DNA of 6,798 bases from Rickettsiales bacterium (GCA_947424995.1 CANDYO010000111.1:1-6798); one strand, 5' to 3'. Shown: positions 1-6,098, counted from the first letter of the stretch. Numbers and translations: made by a program. The notes: generated by a model not told the origin, from the letters alone.

Positions 1-2
1 TA

Positions 3-119
3 GGATTGATAAATGCAAGGTCTTTAGAGCGCTCGGCGTACCTTACATTTATCAAAACAATAGGCTATGCTCTTTTTGCAAAAATAAGTGGCTTCAAAAA
101 TTATTTTTACAATATTTAA
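3..119 (+). other. Possible 3' end of an upstream ORF (uncertain)
   Basis: An open frame enters from the left edge and ends in TAA at 117-119, giving 38 residues (GLINARSLERSAYLTFIKTI and onward). A second frame is also open from position 2 to a TGA at 131-133, so the sequence does not say which frame, if either, is coding. The first reads more like protein, with mixed hydrophobic and basic residues. The stretch overlaps a strong hairpin at 6-55, which would be unusual inside a coding tail and argues for a non-coding palindromic element. I recognise no family in either frame. The sequence to the left of the window would settle this. Confidence 0.2.
6..55. repeat. Long imperfect inverted repeat (hairpin)
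   Basis: Positions 6-21 (TTGATAAATGCAAGGT) pair with 40-55 (ACCTTACATTTATCAA). The 16-bp stem has a single non-Watson-Crick position (a G-T/C-A site depending on strand). The 18-nt loop carries its own perfect 8-bp palindrome GAGCGCTC (27-34). No T-run follows on the plus strand, so this is not a standard intrinsic terminator in that direction. The minus-strand flank leaves the window. It could be a dispersed palindromic element or a terminator for a gene to the left. Confidence 0.55.
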
Positions 120-515
120 AAATACATAGTTGATGACGACTTCACATACGATTTAAGTGCAATTTTATCTTATGCAGCACGCTTTTTATTGATTTTAAGC
201 ACAACTCATTTTTCCACATTCACCATAAAAAAAGGCGACACGTTCTTATTGTTGTTAATAAATTAACACTTAATTGAATAAGGAATGAATTTTTATTGAC
301 ACTTAGTAAGCGATACTTTATACATATAAATAACTACAAAACTTAAAAATATTTTTCTAGTTACCTCCCTACCTTCAGAAAATTTTTTTACCTATAGCAT
401 TTATTATAGATTTTTTATCAATCTATGAACGGCAATTAATTACTCTTCCTCATTATTAAAAAAATTTGAGCAATAAATATTTATATTAACCTTAGTTTAA
501 TTCAAGGAATCATTC
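120..515. other. AT-rich intergenic region without a gene
   Basis: About 400 nt with stops in all frames and no convincing gene on either strand. It contains a promoter-like pair at 296-324, a small palindrome GTTAAT-AA-ATTAAC (254-267), and a weak 7-bp hairpin ATAGATT/AATCTAT (406-412 with 420-426). At 210-218 there is one DnaA-box-like 9-mer, TTTTCCACA, one mismatch from consensus. None of these is strong enough to assign a function to the spacer. Confidence 0.6.
296..324 (+). promoter_or_regulatory. Sigma-70-like promoter candidate
   Basis: A perfect -35 TTGACA (296-301) lies 17 nt before TATACA (319-324), which matches four of six -10 positions. If used for the 516 gene it would give a leader of roughly 185 nt. 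No gene lies closer. Exact TTGACA with ideal spacing is a good match, but chance -10-like matches are common in such AT-rich DNA. Confidence 0.4.
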
Positions 516-794
516 ATGACATCTTCAACTAATACCGACGAACCAGCTACTATTGTTATCTTAACAGCCAGAAATAGGGCAGGTGCATTCGATGAAACAG
601 GATCTCCATATGTTGATTATCAAAGAATTACTGACAGAATAATAACAAATGAAGAACAACTGTTAATCCTTACTGAAGTTAATCTTTTTCATTCAATAAT
701 CCGCCTAGAACAAACAAATGCCTCTCTTGAGATTCTCCTTCTAGGAGGCCAGCTAACTTCATTTAATTTAGTTGCTTTATATACTGATGAATAA
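516..794 (+). CDS. Hypothetical small acidic, lysine-free protein
   Basis: The gene encodes 92 residues with an ATG start and a well-placed Shine-Dalgarno AAGGA (504-508), 7 nt before the start, which supports real translation. I do not recognise a family. The N-terminal 10 or so residues are Ser/Thr/Asp-rich and look disordered. The rest alternates hydrophobic and polar residues, with a helix-like stretch around 45-75 (EEQLLILTEVNLF... then SLEILLLGG). There is no signal peptide or clear membrane helix. Composition is odd for an AT-rich genome: no lysine, cysteine or tryptophan, five arginines (19, 21, 37, 41, 63) and a clear acidic excess. It stands alone, with AT-rich spacer on the left and a weak terminator-like hairpin on the right, so the context gives no function. 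A lineage-specific protein is the best description. Confidence 0.6.
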   Translation: MTSSTNTDEPATIVILTARNRAGAFDETGSPYVDYQRITDRIITNEEQLLILTEVNLFHSIIRLEQTNASLEILLLGGQLTSFNLVALYTDE

Positions 795-815
795 TTATAT
801 CTAAAGAAAGATATG

Positions 816-836
816 AGGCTTATACTATAAGTTTTT
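816..836 (+). terminator. Weak terminator-like hairpin after the 516-794 gene
   Basis: CTTAT (819-823) pairs with ATAAG (827-831) around a 3-nt loop, and five T follow (832-836). G-U and A-U pairs can extend the stem outward to 816/834, at the cost of the T-run. It lies about 20 nt after the stop, where an intrinsic terminator would be expected. The short AT-rich stem makes it weak. Confidence 0.35.
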
Positions 837-851
837 CTTGGTCTATAAGCA

Positions 852-879
852 AAGAAGCTTCATTAAAGTGAAGCTTCTT
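852..879. repeat. Perfect 11-bp inverted repeat
   Basis: AAGAAGCTTCA (852-862) and TGAAGCTTCTT (869-879) are exact reverse complements around the 6-nt loop TTAAAG. The following bases (GATCTCGTCC) are not a T-run, so it is not a canonical terminator on the plus strand. It could act as a back-up terminator or RNA-stabilising hairpin between the 516 gene and rpsT. The surrounding interval 795-1072 otherwise contains only the rpsT promoter. The open frame across it (from a TTG at 838) looks accidental. Confidence 0.6.
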
Positions 880-999
880 GATCTCGTCCATCTTAAAAAT
901 AAATTACAAAACAGTAGCATTTTTTTATTAAGCATTAACTCCGCATACAAACATTCTAACCAGCAAACAAAAAATCTACGCCATATACTTGAATCTTTC

Positions 1000-1027
1000 T
1001 TGACAATTACAGTAGAATTATTATTGT
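1000..1027 (+). promoter_or_regulatory. Probable promoter of rpsT-dprA-topA
   Basis: An exact -35 TTGACA (1000-1005) is followed after 16 nt by TATTGT (1022-1027), which matches four of six -10 bases. Transcription would begin around 1034, giving a leader of about 40 nt before rpsT. A TATAGT a few bases further on (1028-1033) gives a better -10 but too long a spacer. The position ahead of a ribosomal-protein gene supports the call. Confidence 0.5.
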
Positions 1028-1072
1028 TATAGTTTACTCTAAATCCAATATCTATAGAAATAGGACGTTAAA

Positions 1073-1342
1073 ATGGCACATCACGCCTCTGCTAAAAAAG
1101 CTTTAAGACAAAATCTTAAGCAAAATGCTATCAATAAATCTCGCAGTAGCGATATCAAAACTTTTGTTAAAAAAGTTGAAGCTGCAATTGTAGCTAAAGA
1201 CTATAACTCAGCTCAAGAAGCTTTTAAAATCGCTCAAGCAAAAATCATGAAAGGCTGTAAAAAAGAATTAATGAAACCTAATACAGCTGCTCGCAAGGTT
1301 AGCCGTTTAGCTAAAAAAGTTAAGGCACTTGAAGCTGCTTAA
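1073..1342 (+). CDS. rpsT: 30S ribosomal protein S20
   Basis: S20 binds 16S rRNA early in assembly of the small ribosomal subunit. The 89-residue product has the expected length and the features of the family: the MAxHxSAKKALRQN start, the basic RSSDIKTFVKKVEAAI segment (about 24-41), and the C-terminal signature NTAARKVSRLAKKVKAL (about 70-86). It is rich in Lys and Ala and all-helical in character, as known for S20. The ATG is preceded by AGGA (1062-1065) with 7 nt spacing. It is the first gene of a tight plus-strand run with dprA only 17 nt downstream. In many other Alphaproteobacteria rpsT sits next to dnaA, so its position before dprA may be lineage-specific. The KGCKKELMKPNTAARK segment resembles Rickettsia-type S20 as I recall it. 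Confidence 0.97.
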   Translation: MAHHASAKKALRQNLKQNAINKSRSSDIKTFVKKVEAAIVAKDYNSAQEAFKIAQAKIMKGCKKELMKPNTAARKVSRLAKKVKALEAA

Positions 1343-1359
1343 AAATCAAGAGTAATCTT

Positions 1360-2475
1360 GTGGAACAAGCTAAGGATGCAGAATTAGTCAGCATAACTAG
1401 ACTAATTCGTAGTGAAAACATTGGAACAAAAACTTTTTGGCACTTGATGTCTATCTATCAAACTGCCGAAGAAGCTCTAAAACATACTGAAGAATTATCT
1501 ATCCGCGGGGGAAGAGATAGGCCGATTAAAATTTTTTCTAAAGCTCAAGCTGAAGATGAAATTGATATTTGCTTAAACAAAGGAATAAAAATACTTTCCT
1601 ATTTGGATTCCGATTTCCCTAAATTACTAAAAAACATTAATGATTGCCCCCCATTACTATTCTGCATAGGTAATACCTCATTACTTAATGGCAATAATGT
1701 AGCAGTGGTGGGTTCACGCAATGCTTCAGCAAATGGGTTGCGTTTTGCTTATAAAATCTCGAAAAACTTAGCTGAACATAATCAAGTTGTGGTATCAGGA
1801 TTTGCTAGAGGAATTGATAGCGCAGCTCACAAGGCCAGCCTTGAAAAAGCAACAATCGCAGTGCTAGCAGGAGGAATAGATCACATCTATCCACCTGAAA
1901 ATAAAGAATTATACAGCCAAATCGCTGAAAAAGGTTTAATTATCGCAGAATTACCTTTAGGATCTATTCCGAAGGCACAAAATTTTCCTCAGCGTAACCG
2001 GATTATTTCTGGAATCGCAAGTGGAGTAGTAGTTATTGAAGCCAGCCTTAGGTCTGGTTCACTAATTACCGCAAAGTTTGCTTTAGAGCAAAATAGAGAA
2101 GTGTTTGCAGTACCAGGTTTTCCACTTGATCCGCACTATCAAGGGAATAATTACTTACTAAAACAAGGTGCATATTTATTAGAATCAGTAGAAGATATTC
2201 TAGAAGTTCTGGAAAATTCACTGATAAAAAGATCATCATTATTTGAGCAGAAAAAACAATTTATTGCTTCATCAAAAACTAATTTTCTAGCAGAAGACTT
2301 AACTGAAGCTAGAGCGAAAGTAATAAATTTAATCGGCGCAAGCCCTGCCTCTATTGATGAAATAATTTCAATTACTAAGTTGCCAATAGATGTTGTACTT
2401 ATGATTATTGTTGAGCTAGAATTAGCTGATAAAATAACAAGACATTTTGGCAATAAAGTTTCGGTTAATTTATAA
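1360..2475 (+). CDS. dprA: DNA-processing protein DprA (Smf family)
   Basis: DprA binds incoming single-stranded DNA in the cytoplasm and loads RecA during natural transformation. It is also widely kept in bacteria not known to be competent. The 371-residue protein shows the full architecture: an N-terminal helical (SAM/HhH-like) region (about 1-65), the Rossmann-fold core (about 75-285), and a C-terminal winged-helix DprA_WH domain (about 312-370). Core motifs are GSRNAS (118-123), SGFARGID (146-153), GGIDHIYPPEN (171-181), FPQRNRIISG (209-218) and SGSLITA (232-238). The start is GTG at 1360, with AAGAG-like purines 7 nt before; the DAELVSITRLIRSENIGTKT segment aligns with typical DprA N-termini, so this start is reasonable. 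It lies 17 nt after rpsT and 12 nt before topA, consistent with one operon. It is intact, with no frameshift. Confidence 0.96.
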   Translation: MEQAKDAELVSITRLIRSENIGTKTFWHLMSIYQTAEEALKHTEELSIRGGRDRPIKIFSKAQAEDEIDICLNKGIKILSYLDSDFPKLLKNINDCPPLLFCIGNTSLLNGNNVAVVGSRNASANGLRFAYKISKNLAEHNQVVVSGFARGIDSAAHKASLEKATIAVLAGGIDHIYPPENKELYSQIAEKGLIIAELPLGSIPKAQNFPQRNRIISGIASGVVVIEASLRSGSLITAKFALEQNREVFAVPGFPLDPHYQGNNYLLKQGAYLLESVEDILEVLENSLIKRSSLFEQKKQFIASSKTNFLAEDLTEARAKVINLIGASPASIDEIISITKLPIDVVLMIIVELELADKITRHFGNKVSVNL

Positions 2476-2487
2476 ATTTAAAGAATT

Positions 2488-4854
2488 ATGGCAAATAATC
2501 TAGTTATCGTCGAATCACCATCAAAAGCAAAAACCATCAATAAATATTTAGGAGGAGATTTTGAAGTATTGGCTTCATTTGGTCACATTCGTGATCTCCC
2601 TTCAAAAGATGGCTCAGTTCGGCCTGATGATAATTTTGCTATGGACTATGAAATTAGCGACAAGTCCAAAAAATATGTTCAAGAAATAGTTAGAGCTGCT
2701 CAACATGCCAAAAATATCTACTTAGCAAGCGATCCTGATCGTGAAGGAGAAGCAATAGCTTGGCACGTAGTGGAAGCTTTAAAAGAAAAGAAAGCTTTAA
2801 AGGATAGCGTTATCGTAAAAAGAGTGGTCTTTAATGAGATCACCAAAAAAGCAGTTAACGAAGCTTTTGCTCATCCTAGAGATATCGACATGAACCTAGT
2901 TAATGCTCAACAAGCAAGAAGGGCATTAGATTATTTAGTTGGCTTTACTTTATCGCCAGTATTATGGCGAAAATTACCAGGCAGCCGTTCCGCTGGTAGA
3001 GTTCAATCAGTAGCGCTGCGCCTTATTTGTGAACGCGATTATGAAATAGCTAAATTCATTAGTCGTGAATATTGGTCAATTCAAGGTGAATTCTTTAATC
3101 AAGACTCACAAAATTTTACCGCTCGATTGGTTAGCTTAAATCAGAAAAAATTAGATAAATTTGATATTGTTACAGACACTCAAGCTAAATCCATTGAAGT
3201 AACTTTAAAAGAAAAAAATTACGCTGTAACTTCAGTTGAGAAAAAACGCACTCAACGCCATCCATCACCACCATTTATTACTTCAACTCTACAACAAGAA
3301 GCTTTTCGTAAATTAGGTTTTAACGCTAGCAAAACCATGCAAGTTGCTCAAAAGCTCTATGAAGGAATTGACATGGGCGGCGAAACCGTTGGTTTGATTA
3401 CTTATATGCGTACAGACGGAGTTCAGCTTTCTGGAGAAGCAGTAGATGCAACAAGAAGCTATATTAAGGGCACTTATGGTGCAAATTATATTCCTCCAGC
3501 AGCTAAAGTATACAAAACCAAAGTTAAAAATGCTCAAGAAGCTCACGAAGCTATTAGACCTACTAATGTTGACTTAACTCCAGATATTGCTAAATCAATG
3601 TTAATGCCTGATCAGCTTAAGCTCTATGAGCTAATTTGGAAACGTACCCTTGCTTGTCAAATGCAATCCGCTGATTTTGACCTAACCACGGTTGAGATTG
3701 AATCCAGCGATAAACAAGCAGGTTTTAGAGCTACTGGCAGCATTATGGTATTTGATGGTTTTTATCGAGTCTATAGTGAAGGTAAAGATGATCCAGATGA
3801 GGATGATGAAGAAAAGAAACTATTACCGCAAATCAAAGAGCAAGAAATAGTAAGACTCGATGAGATAATCTCCAATCAGCATTTCACCGAACCCCCTCCT
3901 CGGTATTCTGAAGCAAGCTTGGTTAAGAAAATGGAAGAATTAGGGATAGGTCGTCCATCAACTTACGCTAGTATTATTTCAGTATTGCAAGATCGAGAAT
4001 ATGTTCGCATTGAGAAAAAACGTTTCATTAGTGAAGATCGTGGCAAAATAGTTATCGCATTTTTAATGCTTTATTTTAAGCAATATGTTGAATATGACTT
4101 CACTGCTCAACTAGAAGATAATTTAGATTTTGTCTCTGAAGGCAAGATGGAATGGAAAGAGTTGCTCAATAAATTCTGGCAAGATTTTTATCACCATATT
4201 GGTGAAGCCAAAGAAAAGAAAAATGGAGATATTGCAGAATTAGTAAGTGAAAATCTAGTGAATAATTTAGCTATCGCTAATTATCCGCAAACTTGCCCAA
4301 CTTGCAAAGAAGGAAAACTACAGCTTAGAACTGGTAAATTTGGCTTATTTTTTGCCTGTTCAGGTTACCCTACTTGTAAACATACCGCTCCATATAGCAG
4401 TAATAGCAAAGAAGGTATCGCTGAAACCCCTGCTTCAAATAATCTAATTTTAGGTAAACTTAATGAACAAGATGTCGCTTTAAAGAAAGGTCCATATGGA
4501 TTTTATTTTCAACTTGGCGAAGGCAAAACTTGTAAACGCAGTGCATTACCTAAATTCATCGATCCTGATTCAGCTAACTTAGAGCAAGCAGCAAGACTTT
4601 TTTCTCTGCCGCTTACTTTAGGAGAGCACCCAGATGATCAACAGGTTATCACTTTGAACTCAGGCCGATTTGGCCCATATATAGCTTATAATCAACAGTT
4701 TTTCTCTCTACCTAACAAAGAAGATATTATGACTCTTGATCTTGGTCAAGCATTAGAAATTATTGCTAAAGGCGGCAATAAAAAAACTGATAAACCAGTT
4801 AGTAAAGCCAAAGCAACTACAAAAAAAGCAGCTGTTAAAAAGACTAAAAAATAG
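2488..4854 (+). CDS. topA: DNA topoisomerase I (type IA)
   Basis: This enzyme relaxes negative supercoils by cutting one strand through a 5'-phosphotyrosine and passing the other strand. The 788-residue protein carries an N-terminal TOPRIM domain (about 1-120) with Glu9 in LVIVESPSKAKTIN and the acidic triad D82/D84/E86 in SDPDREGE. It also has the LPGSRSAGRVQSVALR motif (163-178), the HPSPPFITSTLQQEA motif (258-272), the active-site Tyr306 in GLITYMRTDG, and GRPSTYASI (488-496). C-terminally one zinc ribbon is visible (Cys603, 606, 624, 630), where the E. coli enzyme has several. Topo_C repeat-like modules follow (about 670-762, with KKGPYGFYFQLGEGK and SGRFGPYIAYN), then a Lys-rich tail (764-788) that probably contacts DNA. 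The ATG has only a weak AAAGAA ribosome site, so translation may be coupled to dprA, whose stop is 12 nt upstream. The gene is complete. Confidence 0.98.
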   Translation: MANNLVIVESPSKAKTINKYLGGDFEVLASFGHIRDLPSKDGSVRPDDNFAMDYEISDKSKKYVQEIVRAAQHAKNIYLASDPDREGEAIAWHVVEALKEKKALKDSVIVKRVVFNEITKKAVNEAFAHPRDIDMNLVNAQQARRALDYLVGFTLSPVLWRKLPGSRSAGRVQSVALRLICERDYEIAKFISREYWSIQGEFFNQDSQNFTARLVSLNQKKLDKFDIVTDTQAKSIEVTLKEKNYAVTSVEKKRTQRHPSPPFITSTLQQEAFRKLGFNASKTMQVAQKLYEGIDMGGETVGLITYMRTDGVQLSGEAVDATRSYIKGTYGANYIPPAAKVYKTKVKNAQEAHEAIRPTNVDLTPDIAKSMLMPDQLKLYELIWKRTLACQMQSADFDLTTVEIESSDKQAGFRATGSIMVFDGFYRVYSEGKDDPDEDDEEKKLLPQIKEQEIVRLDEIISNQHFTEPPPRYSEASLVKKMEELGIGRPSTYASIISVLQDREYVRIEKKRFISEDRGKIVIAFLMLYFKQYVEYDFTAQLEDNLDFVSEGKMEWKELLNKFWQDFYHHIGEAKEKKNGDIAELVSENLVNNLAIANYPQTCPTCKEGKLQLRTGKFGLFFACSGYPTCKHTAPYSSNSKEGIAETPASNNLILGKLNEQDVALKKGPYGFYFQLGEGKTCKRSALPKFIDPDSANLEQAARLFSLPLTLGEHPDDQQVITLNSGRFGPYIAYNQQFFSLPNKEDIMTLDLGQALEIIAKGGNKKTDKPVSKAKATTKKAAVKKTKK

Positions 4855-4863
4855 ATGTATAAT
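4835..4863 (+). promoter_or_regulatory. Promoter candidate for the P-loop protein
   Basis: A perfect TATAAT (4858-4863) lies just beyond the topA stop. It is preceded at 17 nt by TTAAAA (4835-4840), a four-of-six match to TTGACA inside the Lys-rich topA tail. A start near 4870 would place the hairpin at 4867-4892 at the 5' end of the transcript. This suggests the 4919 gene can be expressed independently of topA. Confidence 0.5.
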
Positions 4864-4866
4864 CCT

Positions 4867-4892
4867 AAGCCTCATTACTATAATGAGCGCTT
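4867..4892 (+). other. Intergenic hairpin between topA and the P-loop gene
   Basis: CTCATTA (4871-4877) pairs perfectly with TAATGAG (4881-4887) around CTA. AAGC (4867-4870) and GCTT (4889-4892) extend the stem to 11 bp with one bulged C at 4888. No T-run follows (GGCTTTACG), so termination of topA here would be inefficient. It may be a stabilising 5' stem-loop of the downstream mRNA or a weak attenuator. A second TATAAT (4879-4884) sits inside it, without a good -35. Confidence 0.45.
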
Positions 4893-4918
4893 GGCTTTAC
4901 GATTCTAAGGAGACCATA

Positions 4919-5461
4919 ATGACAGTTATAATTTATTTAATCGGCAGATCTGGGACTGGAAAATATACTATTGCTAAAGAAATAGCAAAATCTGATTATA
5001 AAATAATCGACAATCAATTAATCAATAATCCTATTTTATCTATTTTAGATTTAGATAATGCAGTTCAGGTTCCAAAAGAAGCTTGGGAAGCCATAGGAGA
5101 AATTCGTAAAATTGTGTTTAATTTTTTAAGTGACACTAAACAGCAAAATTATGTACTAACCAATGAATTATTTGATGATGATCCAGGTGATCACGACTGC
5201 TATACTCAAGTTAAAGCTATGGCAGCTAAAAGAGGGTCAATTTTTATACCGGTAAAGCTACAAATATCTGAACCAGAAAACATCAAGAGAATCACCAACG
5301 AAGAAAGAGCTTTACGTTACAAAAGCACAGCAATTGATAAAAATAATCGTAATAGAAAGCTAATTAATATTTCGTACCCAAATCTATTCGAGATCGAGGT
5401 TAGTAGTTCTTCAGCTTTGAGCGTCGCTCAAACTATCTTAGCTTCTATAAATAACACTTAA
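4919..5461 (+). CDS. P-loop NTPase / nucleotide-kinase-like protein
   Basis: The gene encodes 180 residues. A kinase-type Walker A, GRSGTGKYT (9-17), follows a hydrophobic first strand (VIIYLI), as in the adenylate/shikimate/chloramphenicol-phosphotransferase group, where GxxGxGKxT binds ATP phosphates. DNQLINNP (31-38) and the NYVLTNEL strand (77-84) are likely substrate and Walker B-like elements. AAKRGSIFIPVKLQ (102-115) is the next core strand, and the basic ITNEERALRYKS (125-136) may form the LID. The substrate cannot be told from sequence; a small-molecule or nucleotide kinase is the inference. I chose ATG 4919 because AAGGAG (4907-4912) lies 6 nt upstream and the fold begins right after it. 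The frame is open back to 4763, but that part overlaps topA in another frame and lacks a ribosome site. It has its own promoter candidate. Confidence 0.85.
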   Translation: MTVIIYLIGRSGTGKYTIAKEIAKSDYKIIDNQLINNPILSILDLDNAVQVPKEAWEAIGEIRKIVFNFLSDTKQQNYVLTNELFDDDPGDHDCYTQVKAMAAKRGSIFIPVKLQISEPENIKRITNEERALRYKSTAIDKNNRNRKLINISYPNLFEIEVSSSSALSVAQTILASINNT

Positions 5462-5468
5462 ACAAGAC

Positions 5469-5496
5469 TTGTATCACACGTATATTTTGGTACAAT
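5469..5496 (+). promoter_or_regulatory. Extended -10 promoter of the 56-residue ORF
   Basis: TACAAT (5491-5496), five of six to consensus, is preceded by TGG (5488-5490), forming an extended -10 element TGnTACAAT. A poor -35 TTGTAT (5469-5474) lies 16 nt upstream; extended -10 promoters tolerate this. Transcription would start about 5503, giving a leader of roughly 25 nt before the small gene. Confidence 0.55.
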
Positions 5497-5526
5497 AGTC
5501 TCTATTCAATATTTAAGGATGATGTT

Positions 5527-5697
5527 ATGTCTAGTTATAAAAAACCGATGAAACTCAATGTGCAAAAAAATTCAAAAAATCTTCCTGGTGGTGGTCATAA
5601 GCCTTTTCAAAGACCAGAAAGAAAACTACCTGAGCCGTTAAAAAAGCAAACTCCAGATAGCTCAGATCAACAGTCATCAACAACTAAAGATGCTTAA
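5527..5697 (+). CDS. Small basic protein, 56 residues, unknown function
   Basis: The short ORF runs ATG 5527 to TAA 5695-5697. AAGGA (5515-5519) sits 7 nt before the ATG, and an extended -10 promoter lies about 30 nt upstream, so it has the full expression signals of a real gene despite its size. The product starts MSSYKKPMKLNVQKNSKNLP. It has a central GGGHKPFQRPERKLPEP segment (21-37) and a Ser/Gln/Thr-rich tail. It carries ten Lys and two Arg against five acidic residues, with no Cys or Trp and no membrane segment. It looks disordered and basic, which would suit nucleic-acid, ribosome or membrane-surface binding, but that is inference. I do not recognise a family. Two upstream ATGs (5519, 5522) are in a frame that stops after about ten codons. 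Confidence 0.6.
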   Translation: MSSYKKPMKLNVQKNSKNLPGGGHKPFQRPERKLPEPLKKQTPDSSDQQSSTTKDA

Positions 5698-5925
5698 ACC
5701 AGCTAGCTAGTTTTTATTAATAAATAAGTTACTTTGATTTTAGTAGCTCTTTATCATCATAATAAACTAACTCTACCATTTTTATAATTAAAATAAATTT
5801 ATTCAATTTGAATCGTAAGCACGTGAATCGATGATAAATTGGATAAGGATACTTAATTGTGAAAATCGGTAGAGGTAAGATTACATTACTTATACGGTGA
5901 CATTTTTCTCTATTTTTATCCCAAT

Positions 5926-5945
5926 AAATTAACTATAGTTAATTT
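5926..5945. promoter_or_regulatory. Perfect 20-bp palindrome, operator-like
   Basis: AAATTAACTA and TAGTTAATTT are exact reverse complements with the dyad centre between 5935 and 5936. It lies about 150 nt upstream of the PT-repeat gene and about 45 nt ahead of a -10-like TAAAAT. It could be a regulator binding site. Alternatively, with the T-rich flank after it, it could be an AU-rich hairpin. Palindromes arise more easily in such AT-rich DNA, so the function is open. Confidence 0.4.
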
Positions 5946-5953
5946 TTATACAA

Positions 5954-6030
5954 TTAAAATATTTAATATTTATTATTGATTGTTTCGATAAAATAGTTTA
6001 CCATCTTTTAATTAGTTAAAATATTTAATA
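5954..6030. repeat. 15-nt direct repeat pair
   Basis: TTAAAATATTTAATA occurs at 5954-5968 and again at 6016-6030, 62 nt apart start to start, flanking the putative -10 TAAAAT. Each copy is itself nearly palindromic. Low sequence complexity makes chance or slippage a real alternative to a paired regulatory site. Confidence 0.4.
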
Positions 6031-6045
6031 ATTTGAAATGTTTCT

Positions 6046-6052
6046 AAAGGAG
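6046..6052 (+). other. Shine-Dalgarno-like AAAGGAG with no start codon in range
   Basis: This is the best ribosome-binding sequence in the right part of the window, but the next 5-12 nt contain no ATG, GTG or TTG. The downstream gene's first usable ATG is at 6099, 46 nt away, beyond normal SD range. It may be fortuitous, part of a leader structure, or a remnant of a former start. Confidence 0.35.
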
Positions 6053-6098
6053 TGTAATCTTAATTTAACGCTCAGTTTATTGATAAGAGTAAAATGGT

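Larger units (their letters stand above)
5698..6098. other. AT-rich intergenic region upstream of the PT-repeat gene
   Basis: This 401-nt spacer has no gene-sized frame on either strand. Just after the 56-residue gene, AGCTAGCT followed by AGTTTTTATT (about 5701-5718) is a possible but weak terminator. Further on are a perfect 20-bp palindrome (5926-5945), a 15-nt direct repeat (5954-5968 and 6016-6030), a TAAAAT -10-like hexamer (5989-5994) without a good -35, and a strong Shine-Dalgarno-like AAAGGAG (6046-6052) with no start codon after it. A 13-codon GTG frame at 5859-5900 is too short to support. Confidence 0.6.

Noticed and set aside
145..220. Minus-strand 25-codon frame in the left spacer
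   Set aside because: It has no ribosome site and no recognisable protein; this is expected by chance.
120..515. Chromosome origin near rpsT
   Set aside because: The spacer is AT-rich and contains one DnaA-box-like 9-mer (TTTTCCACA, 210-218), but there is no cluster of boxes and no dnaA nearby.
838..1032. 64-residue plus-strand frame starting at TTG
   Set aside because: It runs through the perfect inverted repeat at 852-879 and the -35 and part of the -10 of the rpsT promoter, has a poor start and no ribosome site, and its composition is typical of random AT-rich DNA.
2151..2453. 100-residue minus-strand frame
   Set aside because: It lies wholly inside dprA, whose protein is conserved there (winged-helix domain); an antisense shadow.
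3313..3546. 77-residue minus-strand frame
   Set aside because: It lies wholly inside the catalytic core of topA, opposite the active-site region; an antisense shadow.
4763..4918. 52-residue N-terminal extension of the P-loop protein
   Set aside because: The extension overlaps the Lys-rich end of topA in another frame, then the promoter and hairpin. The Walker A fold starts right after ATG 4919, which has an AAGGAG site.
5859..5900. 13-codon GTG frame (VKIGRGKITLLIR) as a leader peptide
   Set aside because: It is too short to test, its AAGGA is about 10 nt away, and no attenuator-like structure or regulated gene follows directly.
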